A stretch of DNA of 64,000 bases from Pachyseris speciosa (Eukaryota > Cnidaria > Anthozoa > Scleractinia > Pachyseridae). The stretch lies in contig JAEMWC010001529.1 of the NCBI GenBank assembly GCA_016490735.1, positions 28,501-92,500 on the forward strand, read 5' to 3'. The notes below the pieces were generated by a model, which was not told the origin of the DNA, made no database searches, and was given only the letters and a program-made list of their open reading frames with translations. The position numbers were made by a program, and so were the translations under genes. Below, in pieces: positions 11,161 to 23,480 of the stretch. Each line of letters starts with the position of its first letter. Position 1 is the first letter of the stretch.

Positions 11161-12640
11161 TAATTTTCGCGGGTCGCGGGTAATTTGTTCAGGATCAGTC
11201 TATGACGTCAGTGAATTTTGTATCAACAAAAGGTTATCACCCGGTATAAAATACTTTCGCAGAATACGACAAGCTCATTGAACTGTAAACTTTCAGGGAT
11301 GCCTTTGGAAAATCGCAACTGTGCGCAAGCGTTCAAACGAAAAACTAACAATGTTTGCGTTGCTATGGACATAAAAAAAAAACTGGACTATATGACTCAG
11401 GAGAAAATAGGCTAACAAAGTGTGTAAGGCTTTTACGGTATTCCGGTTGGTTCCTGAGAAAATCCATTGTAAAGTCGGCCAATATAATTTTTTTCTATGT
11501 GTGCCACGTGCTTGGACGCCACCGGAAAAATATTTCGAAGTGTTAAAGTCTCGTAAAATTTGGTGCAGTAACGTGTGAGGAACATTTTCGCTAAATTCCG
11601 TTAAAATCTGATAAATCTAGCTTAAGATTAATTGGTTCGACTGGAGGAAATACACGCAAAAATAAATCCCGAGTTTTTGGCCTCCAAAGATTTGCACAGT
11701 TTTCACAACTCATTGGTGGTGCGTGGTGCCAAAGCGGTAATGCCGCCGACCAATAGAGGACAACTGAGGAACTTTCGGAAGAGGATAAGCGACAAATTAG
11801 CCTTATTTAATCGCGGGAAAGTTAATTCCACGTTCAGAATCTCGGCTAATTTAGCAACAGAGCGGGAACGTCATTTGAGGACGCGAGAGCGCGCGGAAAG
11901 GACTGAACACGACTTCCGGTGCTCAATTTGCTGCTCTGCCATTGGTCAAGTTGGTTCTTAGATCTGCGCGCGCCGTTGTCAAGAAGTCCCCGTTGTCTTT
12001 GCTAAATCAGCCTTAAAATCAGAAGGAATACGTTTGGTGAACTAACGTCTGGAAATCGGTTCGAATGTTGATACAAACAAAATAATTTTATGCAATTCGA
12101 AATCCCAAGTGAAGCTTCGCTCATTTATTAACTGCTCCAAAAAGCCAGTTTTCTTAGCTTTTCCCGCCTTCGTTTACCCATTTTGTAAATCAATCGCAAC
12201 ATTAATTAATGATTCCTCTTACCAAACAGCACAAAACTCAAATTTTGAAAAGTTTGTCCCTTACAACTTTTAATGACTTTAATTTAAATATTGATGTACA
12301 TTGTATTCTCCCCTGCGATTCTTTTGCGACGTAGGCAAAGCTTCTTTGCAACCTTTTTAACAGACTGACCGGTGACAACTGAATTCGAAGGCAAATTTAT
12401 TGAAGTCTTATTTTCAGTCGAGTATCATTCGCTGGGATTAGAAGTGACCTTCTGTGGCCTGAAAAATCGTGAAATATTAAATAGTTCTTCAAGAAACTAA
12501 ACAGAGTGCTTGCTTAATTTTTGAATTCAGGACTGACAGGTACTTAAGAGAAGTAATTCTGAACAGCGAGCTTGAAAGCTTAGAAGCGAGCTCTTTAAAT
12601 GCCTTGCAACGTCTTAAACACGAGCTGCTCAAAATGGAAC
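11161..12640. other. No clear feature
   Basis: The 109-codon ORF at 11632-11961 (+) has mixed composition and no recognisable motif. A GC-richer patch at 11860-11990 might mark an old promoter. No repeat partner was noticed inside the window. Confidence 0.3.
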
Positions 12641-12967
12641 GAATATAGAGTAGGGGTGGGGTTAGGTTGGACAGTTGACTGTGCAGCATGGGGTGGAGTG
12701 ATATGGAATTGAATAAATAAAATAGAATGACTAGGATGAATAGGAGAGAGAATATAGAGTGGGGGTGGGGGTTAGGTTGGACTGTTGACTGTGCAGTATG
12801 GGGTGGAGTGATATGGAATTGAATAAATAAAATAGAATGACTAGGATAAATAGGAGAGAGAATATAGAGTGGAGGTGGGGGTTAGGTTGGACAGTTGACT
12901 TTGCAGCATGGGTGGGGTGATATGGAATTGAATAAATAAAATAGAATGACTAGGATGCATAGTAGAG
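12641..12967. repeat. Tandem repeat, three copies of ~109 bp
   Basis: Three nearly identical units start with GAATATAGAGT at 12641, 12750 and 12860. Each contains GGGGTTAGGTTGGAC, GTTGACTGTGCAG and AATTGAATAAATAAAATAGA. The copies differ by only a few substitutions, so the array is young. The final unit trails off near ATGACTAGGATGCATAG. Confidence 0.95.
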
Positions 12968-14960
12968 ACACTATAGCATATTTCCTTAATGACAGCCGCC
13001 ACACAAGCTATTGGAACTTAGTCAGAGAAGTCAAATTAAGAACAGTTAGAAAGTCCCTGTTCAGTTTATTTCTTCTCAAAACAAAGGTAAGTGGCTGTTG
13101 TAGAGAGTGGTTGTCAGTGAGTGAGTGTATCCGCTGGGAGAAAAAAGTGGCCGACATCGAGATTTGACCGTTGTTCCACTGTATCAGGTCTAGTCTGATT
13201 AAGACCAGGTACACCTGAACACCGTTCATGGATTTAATGTTAATAACTCGTTCGCGTTTGAAGCAATCAAAAACTGTATGCTCATTACACGAAGCTATGT
13301 TGTGGGATATTTTGTGAATTGTTCGGTGATTTTTGGTGATTTTTGGGTGTATTTAGGAAGAAATAATTTTTCTCAAAGGATTAGTTACATTTAGGGAAAT
13401 AAGGAATATTGAAGATTTAATGAAGGTTTAAAACTGGGTTGAAGTTAGAAATTGGTAGATGGTCACCAAACAGTTCCCCAGCAACCTGCAGTGCCCTTAT
13501 GGGGTGTCAACTTTCTGCTGGTGTTTTAAAACATTTTTACTCCATTTCCATCCCTTCTTCAAACTCCTTAAAATTTCACACCTTAACACGTGACCTTTTA
13601 TTGTAGTGCACGCTAGTCTTTGAAGTTTTACTTACTCAATTATTTTAGCTTCTTTATCACACTATCTGCGACAGGGATAAGTTGTTTTAAAAATAAAGCT
13701 CAAGTTTAGCTTCTATCTCCTTCACTTCCACATGCCATGAGCACGTTCAAGCAAGCAAGAGATTAGACGAGCACTCTAATTACTAGTTTCTCGCCCGCGA
13801 CAATTTATCCGCGACCCGCGACAATTTACCCGCGACACGCGACCCGCGAAAATTAGATTGTCCCGTGGAATGTGACCGGTACTTAAAACCCGTCTGTACA
13901 CAGCCACTAAAAAGAGGGATCATAAAGGAACAAAGGTTGTCACTGAGTTTTAAATAACTTTTCATTTACTGCCATCTTTCCTGTAGGGAAACCTGCTTAG
14001 TATCTGAATGCACATAGAAACATAACATTTTTATGGCTGTCTATTATTGCTACTCTTTATACTTTACAGCCACATAACAAACTATTTACAGACTCGAACC
14101 CGTCCATAAAGTGCAGTTTTACTGAGCCGTGATTATTCAGTGCTGGAATGAAAAGAATATAAAATCGTCTCTTGTTTGTGACTCTTTTTAGCGCCATTGT
14201 CTCGGGGAAATCCTTGACCTTTATTGAGAAAACAAAACTATCACTCATCTGAAACTCGTGTATATTGACAAGAAACATATGTTAAATTTTACTGCTGCAA
14301 ATTACTTTTCTGTCGCAATGACCCTTTTATCATCAAAGTTATCAAGACGTTACCTGTGTTTGGCTGATCGAGAACCTACTGGATGCATTTAAACTCGGGT
14401 TTTGGGAAGCAGCAATTCTTAATAAATGGATTTCGTCTTGCCTTACTCCAGCCTGAATCAATCATGTCTCGGGCTATGCCACCAGGCCTGAACTCCGAAA
14501 AGCCTGAATACTTCTCACAAACATTAACATAAGACTTGGTTTTATCAAACATACATCTGAGGTTCCAGCATATTCGGAAAAGATAAATACATGCCACACG
14601 GATTATCCATTAGATTTCTTGACAATAATTTTCGACGCATAGTCCAAAGGATATGCACTCGTGACTATTGTTAGCAAAGAGATAAATAGGTATCTCATGC
14701 TTTAATATATTACCACAGTTTAATATTAAGAAATACACATCATTCCCGGAGAATTTTCCCTCATAACCACTGCTCAGAATGTCAAAAACAATCAGGCTTC
14801 AGGCACGAACAACGCCCCGAACACGAAAGGTTACTCGTCAAGTGTCAAGTGCGTCATGAAACCATTTTCAGTTTCAGATGAACTTCAAGGTTTTTTGCGA
14901 GGACGTATGAGGAATATTTTCCTTATCGCCTAACCTAGAGAAGTAATGATGGTAAGTAGT
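12968..14960. other. Mostly unrecognised; one eroded repeat end
   Basis: 13795-13895 contains repeated CGCGACCCGCGACAATTTA-like words followed by GTGGAATGTGACCGGTACTT, which resembles the right end of the MITE family at 49679-49886. On the minus strand 14450-14590 reads as a plausible protein segment (GFSEFRPGGIARDMIDSGW), but no clear exon boundaries were found. The rest shows no feature. Confidence 0.35.
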
Positions 14961-15316
14961 CCCGGGGGAGTCGCTGAAAAAAACCTTTTATACGGGAAGG
15001 CTCCACCCCGAGGTCCGACCCCTTACCATTTTATATATCATTTTTGACAGAAAAGGTACCCCTTTCGTATACCTTCCATTGACAAATGGTACCCCTTTCA
15101 TTACAGTACAGTCATAAGGTATGCGTTCGAAATATTTCAATGAATGGCCCTTTTGAAATACCTAAATGACAGATTTCCCTACCCTTTCATATACTTCGAG
15201 TCGTGAAATCCTTACCATTTCATATACCTGAAGCATGGAAAAGGTACCCCTTTCGGGCGGAGTCTCCCCGTAAAGGCCATTATAGGGAGTCCCCCCCCCC
15301 CCCCCCCTCTCCCCAG
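14961..15316. mobile_element. MITE-like element, AAGGTACCCCTTTCG family, copy 1
   Basis: A ~355-bp non-coding element beginning CCCGGGGGAGTC and ending GGCCATTATAGGGAGTCCCC plus a long C run. The interior repeats variants of AAAGGTACCCCTTTCGTATA and CCCTTTCATATAC. A second copy with the same order of blocks is at 37129-37478. Its ends resemble the CCCTATTTCAGACC family, so the two may share one transposase. Confidence 0.75.
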
Positions 15317-16854
15317 GTAAGCAGTCTTAGCTTTTCTGAACATGCTGGGAACATCGGCGCTCTGTTTGATGAAGCCATCTTTGTTTGTTCGCAGTGCTCA
15401 GGCTCTCCCGAGTTCAGGCGTGGTGGAGCCATCTTTCCCCGGAGTAAAATTCATTTGCGCACGTCGTTGCGTCATATAATTCATTTATTAAGAATTGCTG
15501 TCTCGGTAAGCACGAGTTTAAATGCATCAAATAAGAATCAAACCGGCAAGAAATCAAATCTTAACAATCAAACAAGATATTCACACGTTTTCCTGAGTTT
15601 GAGACCACTATTTGAAAGGTTTGTGAGGTTAACTGTATTCTCTAGAGTACGAAAAATTCAGCAAAGCACAAGCACCTTAATATATTGTTAACTTCAATGA
15701 TAAAGGGTCATTCTTCAGGAAAATGATACTATTTAGCGCATGTTTCTTGTTAAGTTTCAGATCAGTGATAGTTTTCTAAACAAGTTCAAGGATCATTAAT
15801 GGGGCAAATGTGTTGTAGATCCAAACAATGAAACTAGGTATCTATAAACAAGAAAGGCTTTCGTGTTCAATTCAGCAACAATTGCGACTCAATCATAAGT
15901 CTGTAATAAAATTGCACTTTATGTGCAGGTATGGCAGTTGATAAACATGACCAAGTTCATTCACATCAAATTATGAGAACTAATAACATGCCACAGACCT
16001 GGGACAAACCCGGCTTCGCTCCTCATCTCACTAAACAGCTGACACTTCTGTACTTCAGCGTAATAGCGCGATATCGTTCTTCAAACTGGTAGGTGCAAAG
16101 TTTGGAGAGTTTTAAAGGAAGGACAAAAGCATTCTTCATAAATAGTTTGATATGTAATTGTCAAATATACATAGTATCAATGATAGACGCATTAAGATAT
16201 ACTGAGAATTTTATATTTTTATGTGTAGCTAGATACTAAGCAGGAGTTAGGATCAGGTGGTTTCAGTAAAGGAAAGATGCCAGTAAAATGAAAAGTTCTC
16301 CAGTGACTATCTTTGTTTCTCGTCGTTATGATCTCTTGCGTTGTGAATAGTGCAGTTTTCTCATGTTTCGCTTTACCTCATACCTAACAGATCGCCCATA
16401 GATAACAAGATAACGTTGCAGTAGTTTTACTCACACATACACAGTGCACTGTTACTGATGCACATGCAGTTTTAAGATTTGACTTCAGTTTAAAAGTAAT
16501 TTCTTTGTTTAACCGGTGGTTAACGAGAAGCATATTTCTGTGGTGTTGCTGTTCGATACGTAGAATGATTTGCGACAGCAGAGCAGTACCCTTTCCGCGG
16601 GTGCACTTCTGTATCAAACGTCGCGGTGAAGCAGAGTTGAAATTTACACATGAAGTCGACCTACTACTTATTGACGCACTCGTGGGGCGATTATTTCTTT
16701 CCGCAAAAAACAGCTGGATTTAAAGTCGCAGTCGGCAACCACCGAGTGTCATGTAAGTGTCATTAAATACAGAAACCTGTGTTCGTGTCCTAGCCAATTG
16801 TGACTAACATGCCAGTGCCCACTGCCACTGTCCACTGCCCGTCAAGCTTAATTC
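15317..16854. other. No clear feature
   Basis: The 162-codon ORF at 15203-15691 starts inside the MITE and runs into flanking DNA. It has low-complexity proline early and no motif, so it was not called. Nothing else is recognised in this stretch. Confidence 0.35.
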
Positions 16855-17520
16855 TTAAGGGGGGACTAACTTAACTACGAAATTAGCTAACACTGTTGCT
16901 ATGGAAAGTTCCCAACCCTCATATCTTGGAAACCCTAACTTGCACAGGCAAGCTGTCTGGCTATGGTTTTACAATCAAAAAGTTCTACAAGATTTTCGAG
17001 TCACAACCATATTTGGTAAGTCACGTGACCAGAACAGAAAAAGGCCTAAAACTCGAGTGGCGTACACTTCTGGATATCGAAAATGGTGCCAATGGTTAAC
17101 GATCGCCAAGGTGCAAAACTCTACTTATCGATTTTTGGAAATTCGTGTTTTTGTGAGATTTATGACGTCATAAGCACGTAAATTCATACAATTTCGTCAT
17201 TATCATTGCAGTTATGTGCGTTAACAACAATTGCTTACCTAGGCTTGTAAAGAAGGCTGGAATATCTCCAATTGGCAATAAAAATCGGAACTTCAAATAA
17301 TTTTCTCCAAGTCTTAGGGATTTTTCTCTCTAAAGCGCGGTTGGGGCCTGGGGCAAGTTGCACAGGCCCAATAACAATTTATAAATTTTACATGTTCACC
17401 TCTTCGTACGTTTCACCAATATAGCGGCAAAAACACCGAAAAATCGTGTTTTATAAATACAATCCGTAAAAAACCCTTAGCAACAACGCTAAGTCTGTAG
17501 TTAAGTTAGTCCTCCCTTAA
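16855..17520. mobile_element. TTAA-flanked MITE
   Basis: A 666-bp unit with TTAA at both edges. The inverted ends are TTAAGGGGGGACTAACTTAA on the left and, on the opposite strand, TTAAGGGAGGACTAACTTAA. The pairing continues through CTAC. The interior is unrelated to the other TTAA element at 8774-9793. The ORFs at 16896-17173 lack motifs. The TTAA target suggests piggyBac or Kolobok mobilisation. Confidence 0.85.
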
Positions 17521-20158
17521 TTGTGAAGCTGAATTCATCAGATGCGACTCTTACCACACGTTCATGACAAACCGGGTAAGACCCAAAGAAATACTACATC
17601 GTTAACATTCTCTATACGTATGATATTTAACTTGTGCCACGTATCTTCAACTTAGGGAACAAGTTCTCTTTCCGGTGTCAAATTGTAATAAGCGGCACGG
17701 CCTTACTGCACACAAAATCCGTACTAGATTTGAGCGTATTAAAAAATTCGATGGAAGAACTAGAGTTTTCTTTGGTAAAATGGTACCTCAAGTTTTCATT
17801 TATTTTGTGTTCAGTTGATGTACAGATTTGTCTTTATATGCAATAGCAGGGCCAGCTAGTGTCAGTTTCGAAATTGGAAATTCGAAGACTGTACAGTACT
17901 GAAATAGCAGAAACTGTCTTCATAGCTACAATCGCATATCCTGAGTGATCTGCAGTAAAGTGAGAGCAATTCATACATCTACATTTTGTCGTTTTTAATT
18001 TTTTTTTTTATTTTTTTTTTAGTTTTGGTTTCATTATGAAAAGGCAGCTGGAATACGTGGAATACGTTCCCTGGATTCCGTCAATCGAAACAGGAAAAGA
18101 ATCACAGCCGCAGCCAGACTTTGCTGAAACTAAGTTTTTTTTTATCAACGCCTACAGCATTATTGAATTTACATGGTAAAGGTAGTTTAGGTAGTTTACA
18201 AATGCATGATTAATTTCTAGGAAATGTTTACAATTGGTCTTATAATGCTTGCCTCAGAGTTGAAACACTACATTTTGTAAGAAATCCAAAATAAATGCAG
18301 TGTTCAAATCATGGAGACTTTGATCGAATAGAAAGCAACATTTCAGGCGCCAGTTTCGATGGATGTTGCAGTAGACAAACATTTAGGAATGATACCATCG
18401 ATTATTACATGGGTCGTGTTTTCATGTTATAGAGCAAACACTTTTCTTTTCTTCAGAGATACCCAAAGTTTACAATTTAACACCAACTGAAATATTGCTC
18501 TCATGCAGCGACGTTGCATTTATTACTGTTCAAACTGTAGAAGAGGATGTTCTAGCCGAGCTACGGTCTGCTACCTTAACCTCGAAGATTCTCGGATCTT
18601 TCTCATATTTTTAACTGTCATTTTGAAAGCGATATGCCTGTGATGTTGGATAGGTCTTCCAGCTGTTCGCGCACAACCTTCGATCCGAATAGGCCAGTTT
18701 GTTATTAGGTTATGTAGTCGCGTTCTTGGTATATTTAGGTTTCCTAGAATGAATTAATGTCTACAATTTCCCGGTCTCACGGTCTGTTAACCCAAACACG
18801 TCTGAAATTAGGTTAGATGGTAGTTAGAAACAATTTCCTGTTAGCGTTGGAGAGGTGTGTGAATCTGCTCATCCTTTTGCAGCCAAACACACATAAATTC
18901 TTGTCCAATTGGCTGAATCAAGAAATGGGTACCTTAAGCTCTTCCAAAGTAGACTGAAGTGACGGACTGTCACATTTATTCTTCATTTCAGACCATATTT
19001 TGAGTGGTTTCGTAGAATTCCTCGACTGCTGGTTTACAGAGGTGGACACCCAACTAGAAGAATACAACTATAAATTAAGAAGATGCAGGCCATTTGCCCT
19101 GTAATGCCGCTCGAGATTTATAATGCTCAGCCTTGATAACTGAACACGCAGAATTTAAATTTCTCTTTCATACCGTGATGTGTTCCGCGATTACCTTCCC
19201 CTCACGTCCTACATTCTGATGGTGCGCCTTGAAGACACGTTCGCTTTTCTGAGGTATGGGCATTAAAGAAACTGATACACTGATAAACAGGCATTTGGAA
19301 CCACTGGTGTACTAATCTGAACTTGTCGATCCTCTCAGGTTTTCAAGGAAAACCTGGAGAATATGGTCGCCGTTACATCACGCAGTGGTAAACGATTAGC
19401 GCAAAACAAAACTTTAAAGTTACTCAGTGGCGACTTGTATAAGTAGAGAATGAACGAATGTTGTACCGTTGCTACTTTTTAGAAGTATTTGGAAACATGT
19501 TAAGAGAGGCAGAATTGTTCTAACTCAACTACATCTCGCGGCCATTATTTTGGGAATTCTTGTCAGTCATCTCAGTTCGGTATTGTGGTGGCTGTAAGAT
19601 TGCTGTAAGTTAATTAACCTAAACAGGTACAAACCTATTTGAACAAACTCGAGCTGAATTCACAACGCTTTAAAGACTGGAAAAGTTTTTCGGGCGCCTG
19701 TAGCTTGTAAATCAGCTTAGCAATGTTCTGAAGTGTAGACGATCGAAGAACAGACGTCAGTGGTCAACAAAAAAGTTGGAAGTTAAGCCAGAAAAAGTTA
19801 GAAAAAAGAAGCAAGTGTCTCAAAGAATTTACACGGATGAGGGTGAAACTGCAGAGAACCTAATAATAAAAGCTGAACTTGCAGACATGGTCATGATTTT
19901 CTTTCGATTTAATTAGAAGATAAATTTCCTGAAACCTATATTTAACTATATTTGTATTCCTCCAGGAATGGCATTTAAATGCTTTTCTTAGTCCTGTGGG
20001 TTTGTTCTCAAGTGCCTGTGTCTAGAGCCACCCAGTTATGCCTCTATTTATTCTTTGATTGCCCCCAAAAATAGAACGCAGAGGTGTATTTTTGTGGCAC
20101 ATAAGGGGCGCCCCGCAATCGGCTCATTTTGTGATGTAGTGAAGGTTCGTTGAATCAC
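17521..20158. other. Unrecognised stretch
   Basis: About 2.6 kb with stop codons frequent in every frame and no ORF over about 70 codons. T-runs lie at 17997-18020. No repeat partner, tRNA-like sequence or splice-bounded open block was noticed. Confidence 0.35.
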
Positions 20159-21594
20159 AACAAGAGGCTACAATTAACCTAAACTCGGGCTTGCAAAAAA
20201 CAGTACTGTATGCCTAACTTAGCGCTAAACAAAAGAATAGAGTTCTTACATCGGACGCATTGTGTTTAGCTTGTGTTGGAGTCTATTTCTTTAGACCCCT
20301 ATCAGCATATATTCCTCAGCTACAGCTACAGCTCAACAATTGAGAACAATAATTATAACACTTGTAAAAAATATTTCTAAAAGTACAAGAAAAAGAGAAA
20401 CAGAAAAAATAAAGCCCGTGATATATACCACTAAAAGACATCGACCCCGTGTTAGCTGCGTCACAGGCAGGAAAAAATGACCTTTAGGCCACAGAGGTTT
20501 ATCGTTTTGCAAGGTGATAAAAATAGTGTATTGATTCCAAAAAAAAACTAAGCACACTTGTTTTCGCTTCGATGAATAATTGTTTGAGAAAGGAAACGCT
20601 TATCGAAGGATGTAGGATTTTTTCGCATAAATGTGAATGGAGTCTCGGTGAAATGTGAGTAGAAAATTAATTAGCAGAGTGAAACTGTTTACAAATACGT
20701 CAATCCAGGGTCATTAGAAACACAAGAAAGGAACGTTTCTGGACAGTTTCAAGGACGCTGGTACATCTGTAAAAACTAATCGCTTATCATTCAAAAATTA
20801 AAGTCCAGAAATTGAGATATTGTGGGAAAATAGTAAATTAACTACCTGTCAAAGTCTCAGGGGTGTGTGATATCCCGTACTTGAGTTATTCAACAAAATG
20901 TACATCTCAATGGAGCGGATACGGGGAACACGGCAGTCCATCTGGAGTTAAATTTTGGTCATATTAAAAGCTTTCTTCTCGCTGTTGAACTTGCAAACAT
21001 TCGTATACACACTTCTCTTAACATATTAGTTGTTCAGACTTCAAAGACACAAGGCGAATCGACGTTTTCCGATACGTGACAACAAGTATCATTCTTGCTG
21101 TTGATATGAGATTTATACTCCCGAATCACTCGGCCGTGAAAGGTCAAACTCCCTTTGTCTGTAGTCTCTAATTTTTGGCGCTCCCCTCGCGTCGCGTCTC
21201 CTCGCAACTTCGCGCGCGCACGTGTCTTTCGCCCGCCCCACAATTCATCGCCAAAATTAGAGACTACTCGCAGTCTACTGAAGCAGACACGAGGAAACAC
21301 GGCAGTCCATCTGGAGTTAAGTTTACTAATGTTAAAAGCTTTCTTCTCGCCGTTGAACTTGCAATCATTCGCATAGACACTTCTCTTAACATATTGTTTG
21401 TTCAGACTTCAAAAGACACAAGGTGAATCGACATTTTCCGATACGTGACAACAGGCATCACTCTGTTAAAAATAGTTTGCGCTTGCGCAGAAACGCCGGA
21501 AGTGCACTTTGTGGATGATACTCGACGACGAAAAAGAAGAATCGTCGGTAATCTTAGACCCGGGCGACGCGCGAGACGCGCGCAGCCAGAGTAA
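20159..21594 (-). mobile_element. Long repeat element, arm B (inverted relative to arm A)
   Basis: Read on the minus strand this matches 4217-5887 at both ends. The outer edge is TTACTCTGGCTGCG plus GTCGCCCGGGTCTAAG. The inner edge is ACTGTTTTTTGCAAGCC, then GAGTTTAGG. The middle (about 20700-20925) is not shared. The internal tandem duplication seen in arm A is also present here. No transposase was found. Confidence 0.7.
21161..21267. mobile_element. Small MITE nested in arm B
   Basis: The partner of 4546-4652: GTAGTCTCTAATTTTTGGCG on the left and CGCCAAAATTAGAGACTAC on the right flank a GC-rich core (CGCGCGCGCACGTGTC). Confidence 0.8.
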
Positions 21595-22439
21595 TTATGA
21601 AACGCTTGGACTTCGTTGGATGTTACACATCAGTTCATGGAGTTTAACAGGGCAAAATGGCCTTAGGCCTTACTATGTATATAATGAAAGTTTTTTATAA
21701 TTTCGTTTTGTAAAACAGCTTGTCATAGGTCACCACCTTGGCTTTAGCTACTGAGTTGAATCTTACGTTTCAACTTCGCTTCAACGCTGATAAGATCTTT
21801 GAGCATAGAAAGCCGCTACAAAAATACAAATAAACCACGAGGTCTTCTTATCGACCAGACACGGTTGAGATTTAATATTGCGCTGCGGTTGAGCCGAAAC
21901 GATTTCTAGTGATTACCATTCAAAAATGCCAGCAGTATGGCACATCTTCAACACAACAGTCACGTATCCACGAATATCAAACAATCGAACAACAAGAAAC
22001 AGTAGTTATAGAGTATGCGCGGTTATCCTTTCGTGATTAGCAATTGTCAATTGAAGCGTGTCAACAGCGTGGCCTCAGCCTTCACAAGCATGAAACCCTA
22101 GCTGCAGGTCATGATACCAGACGGGTGGATAAGGCAAAAAACCATATTTTTGAGAACAATAGTAGAACCAGTGTCATGGAAGACGGAAAAAGTAGAAACC
22201 CCGACGCCAGAGTCTCCAGGCTATCCACTACAGGCGTTGTGACAAGGCCTTTCTATCTTTGATAGGGCAACAGCAGCTGTGAGGTAACAACGGCGCACTT
22301 CTTAAATCTGCACTCACGACACCAAGCCGAGAAAGCCTAAAGTTAGAACAAAGGGACATGGAGGGAGGAGTGGGGACCAGTGAGCAAAAGGTGAGAACAC
22401 TTTCTTAACTAATTATGCGACCAAGACATTACTGCATCT
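21595..22439. other. No clear feature
   Basis: No recognised repeat or coding exon. The 72-codon ORF at 22044-22262 has no motif. The stretch runs up to the LINE fragment. Confidence 0.3.
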
Positions 22440-22890
22440 TGGTGATTCGGCTAGCTTTGACTTTTGCCTAGCAATGGCTGCTAGGATTGAAAATAACAAA
22501 ACGCAATCTTTTCAATACGCAAGAGGTCTGCGGCAAGGCTGCATTTTAAGTCCTCTGCTCTTTAACTTATACCTTAACGATCTAGCGTTCTCATTTCACA
22601 ATGTTTTATCAGACCCTTTCGTATTACCAAATGCCATGAGACTCAACTCACTCCTTTACGCAGATGACTTAATAATATTATCGCGATCCAAACTTGGGCT
22701 ACAAAACTGCCTTAACGTACTATCTTCATATTGCAACTCTTGGATGCTTAGAATAAATCCTAAGAAAACCAAAATAATGATATTTCAACGATGCACACGA
22801 AAATGTGAATATAATTTCCGAATTGACGAAAACGGACACCGAAACGAGGCTCCTGGGAATAGATTGATTGTTTTTCCTTGGAGTATATGA
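22440..22890 (+). pseudogene. LINE reverse-transcriptase fragment (palm domain)
   Basis: One open frame of about 139 codons encodes the centre of a non-LTR retrotransposon RT. GLRQGCILSPLLFNLYLNDL is motif B/4 at residues ~18-37, and LYADDLIILSRS carries the catalytic YADD at residues 62-65. NPKKTKIMIFQ is the motif D/E region near residue 95-105. Palm motif A upstream and the thumb are missing, so the element is truncated at both ends. After CEYNFRIDENG the frame decays and stops. The order and wording fit APE-type LINEs. It is a different family from the remnant at 3712-4138. The catalytic residues are intact but the protein is not functional. Confidence 0.85.
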
Positions 22891-23330
22891 GAGTATTCCT
22901 TAGTTATGTCCGTTTTTCTCAGTTCATCAAAGCTGATCGAAGCCACTTTGAATTAAGAAAAAGTTCTAACAGTCGTCGTTAATAAAGGCACGTCTGAATA
23001 AGGGGGTAAAAAAGTCCTCAACCACTTCAAGACGAAACGCATGCTCATTCATCGGCAAAGTACTTTCCTGCAGTTCTTTGTTTTCTGCTGCTATACTTGT
23101 TTCTTTCATGTTTTCATTTGAGGAATTTTTCCTCGCCTGTGGAGACGTGTTCTTGAAATTCATTGCAAAACAATGACGAGGCTTTGGTTCTTTTTTTGCT
23201 CTCGCTGGGCAGACAGAAGTCGATAGGAATCCTAAGCAACCCTAAACAAAGAGGAAACGAGAGCAGCAGCCGAGCAGCTACGACGAAAAATTTACCTTTT
23301 GACGAAAAAAAAATGACAAAACCCTCGTCG
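22891..23330. other. No clear feature
   Basis: Sequence between the LINE fragment and the hairpin cluster. A 120-codon ORF (23163-23525, +) runs through the second half into the hairpins. It has no recognised domain and its frame is partly a by-product of the palindromes. Confidence 0.35.
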
Positions 23331-23480
23331 GGGGTGCTCGTGGCTGTTGTTGCCCAATTGGGAAGTTACCCAATTGGGACTTTACCTGCTGACCAAGCAG
23401 GTGGTCGTGGCTGCCGAAGCAGCCATTATGCACACGCAAAGCGTGTGCGAGTGTCACACTTGCGTGTGACTGAGCACCCA
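23331..23480. other. Cluster of perfect hairpins closed by an outer stem
   Basis: Five different perfect inverted repeats follow one another: CCCAATTGGG twice (23353-62, 23369-78), ACCTGCT-N5-AGCAGGT (23384-23402), GGCTGC-CGAA-GCAGCC (23409-23424), GCACACGC-AAA-GCGTGTGC (23430-23448) and GTCACAC-TTGC-GTGTGAC (23453-23470). Flanking them, GGGTGCTC (23332-39) pairs with GAGCACCC (23472-79). The layout is a multi-branch fold with 6-8 bp stems and tetraloop-sized loops. No tRNA boxes or hammerhead core are visible. It could be a structured RNA, the folded end of a transposon, or a protein-binding array. Confidence 0.7.

Noticed and set aside
12641..12967. CRISPR-like or regulatory array
   Set aside because: Three contiguous ~109-bp units without unique spacers, i.e. 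an ordinary tandem repeat.
15203..15691. 162-codon ORF (+)
   Set aside because: It starts inside a MITE, crosses its C-run as poly-proline, and shows no motif or splice context.
4217..21594. A single giant transposon bounded by the two arms
   Set aside because: No target duplication or internal transposition genes were found. Kept only as a hypothesis in the findings.
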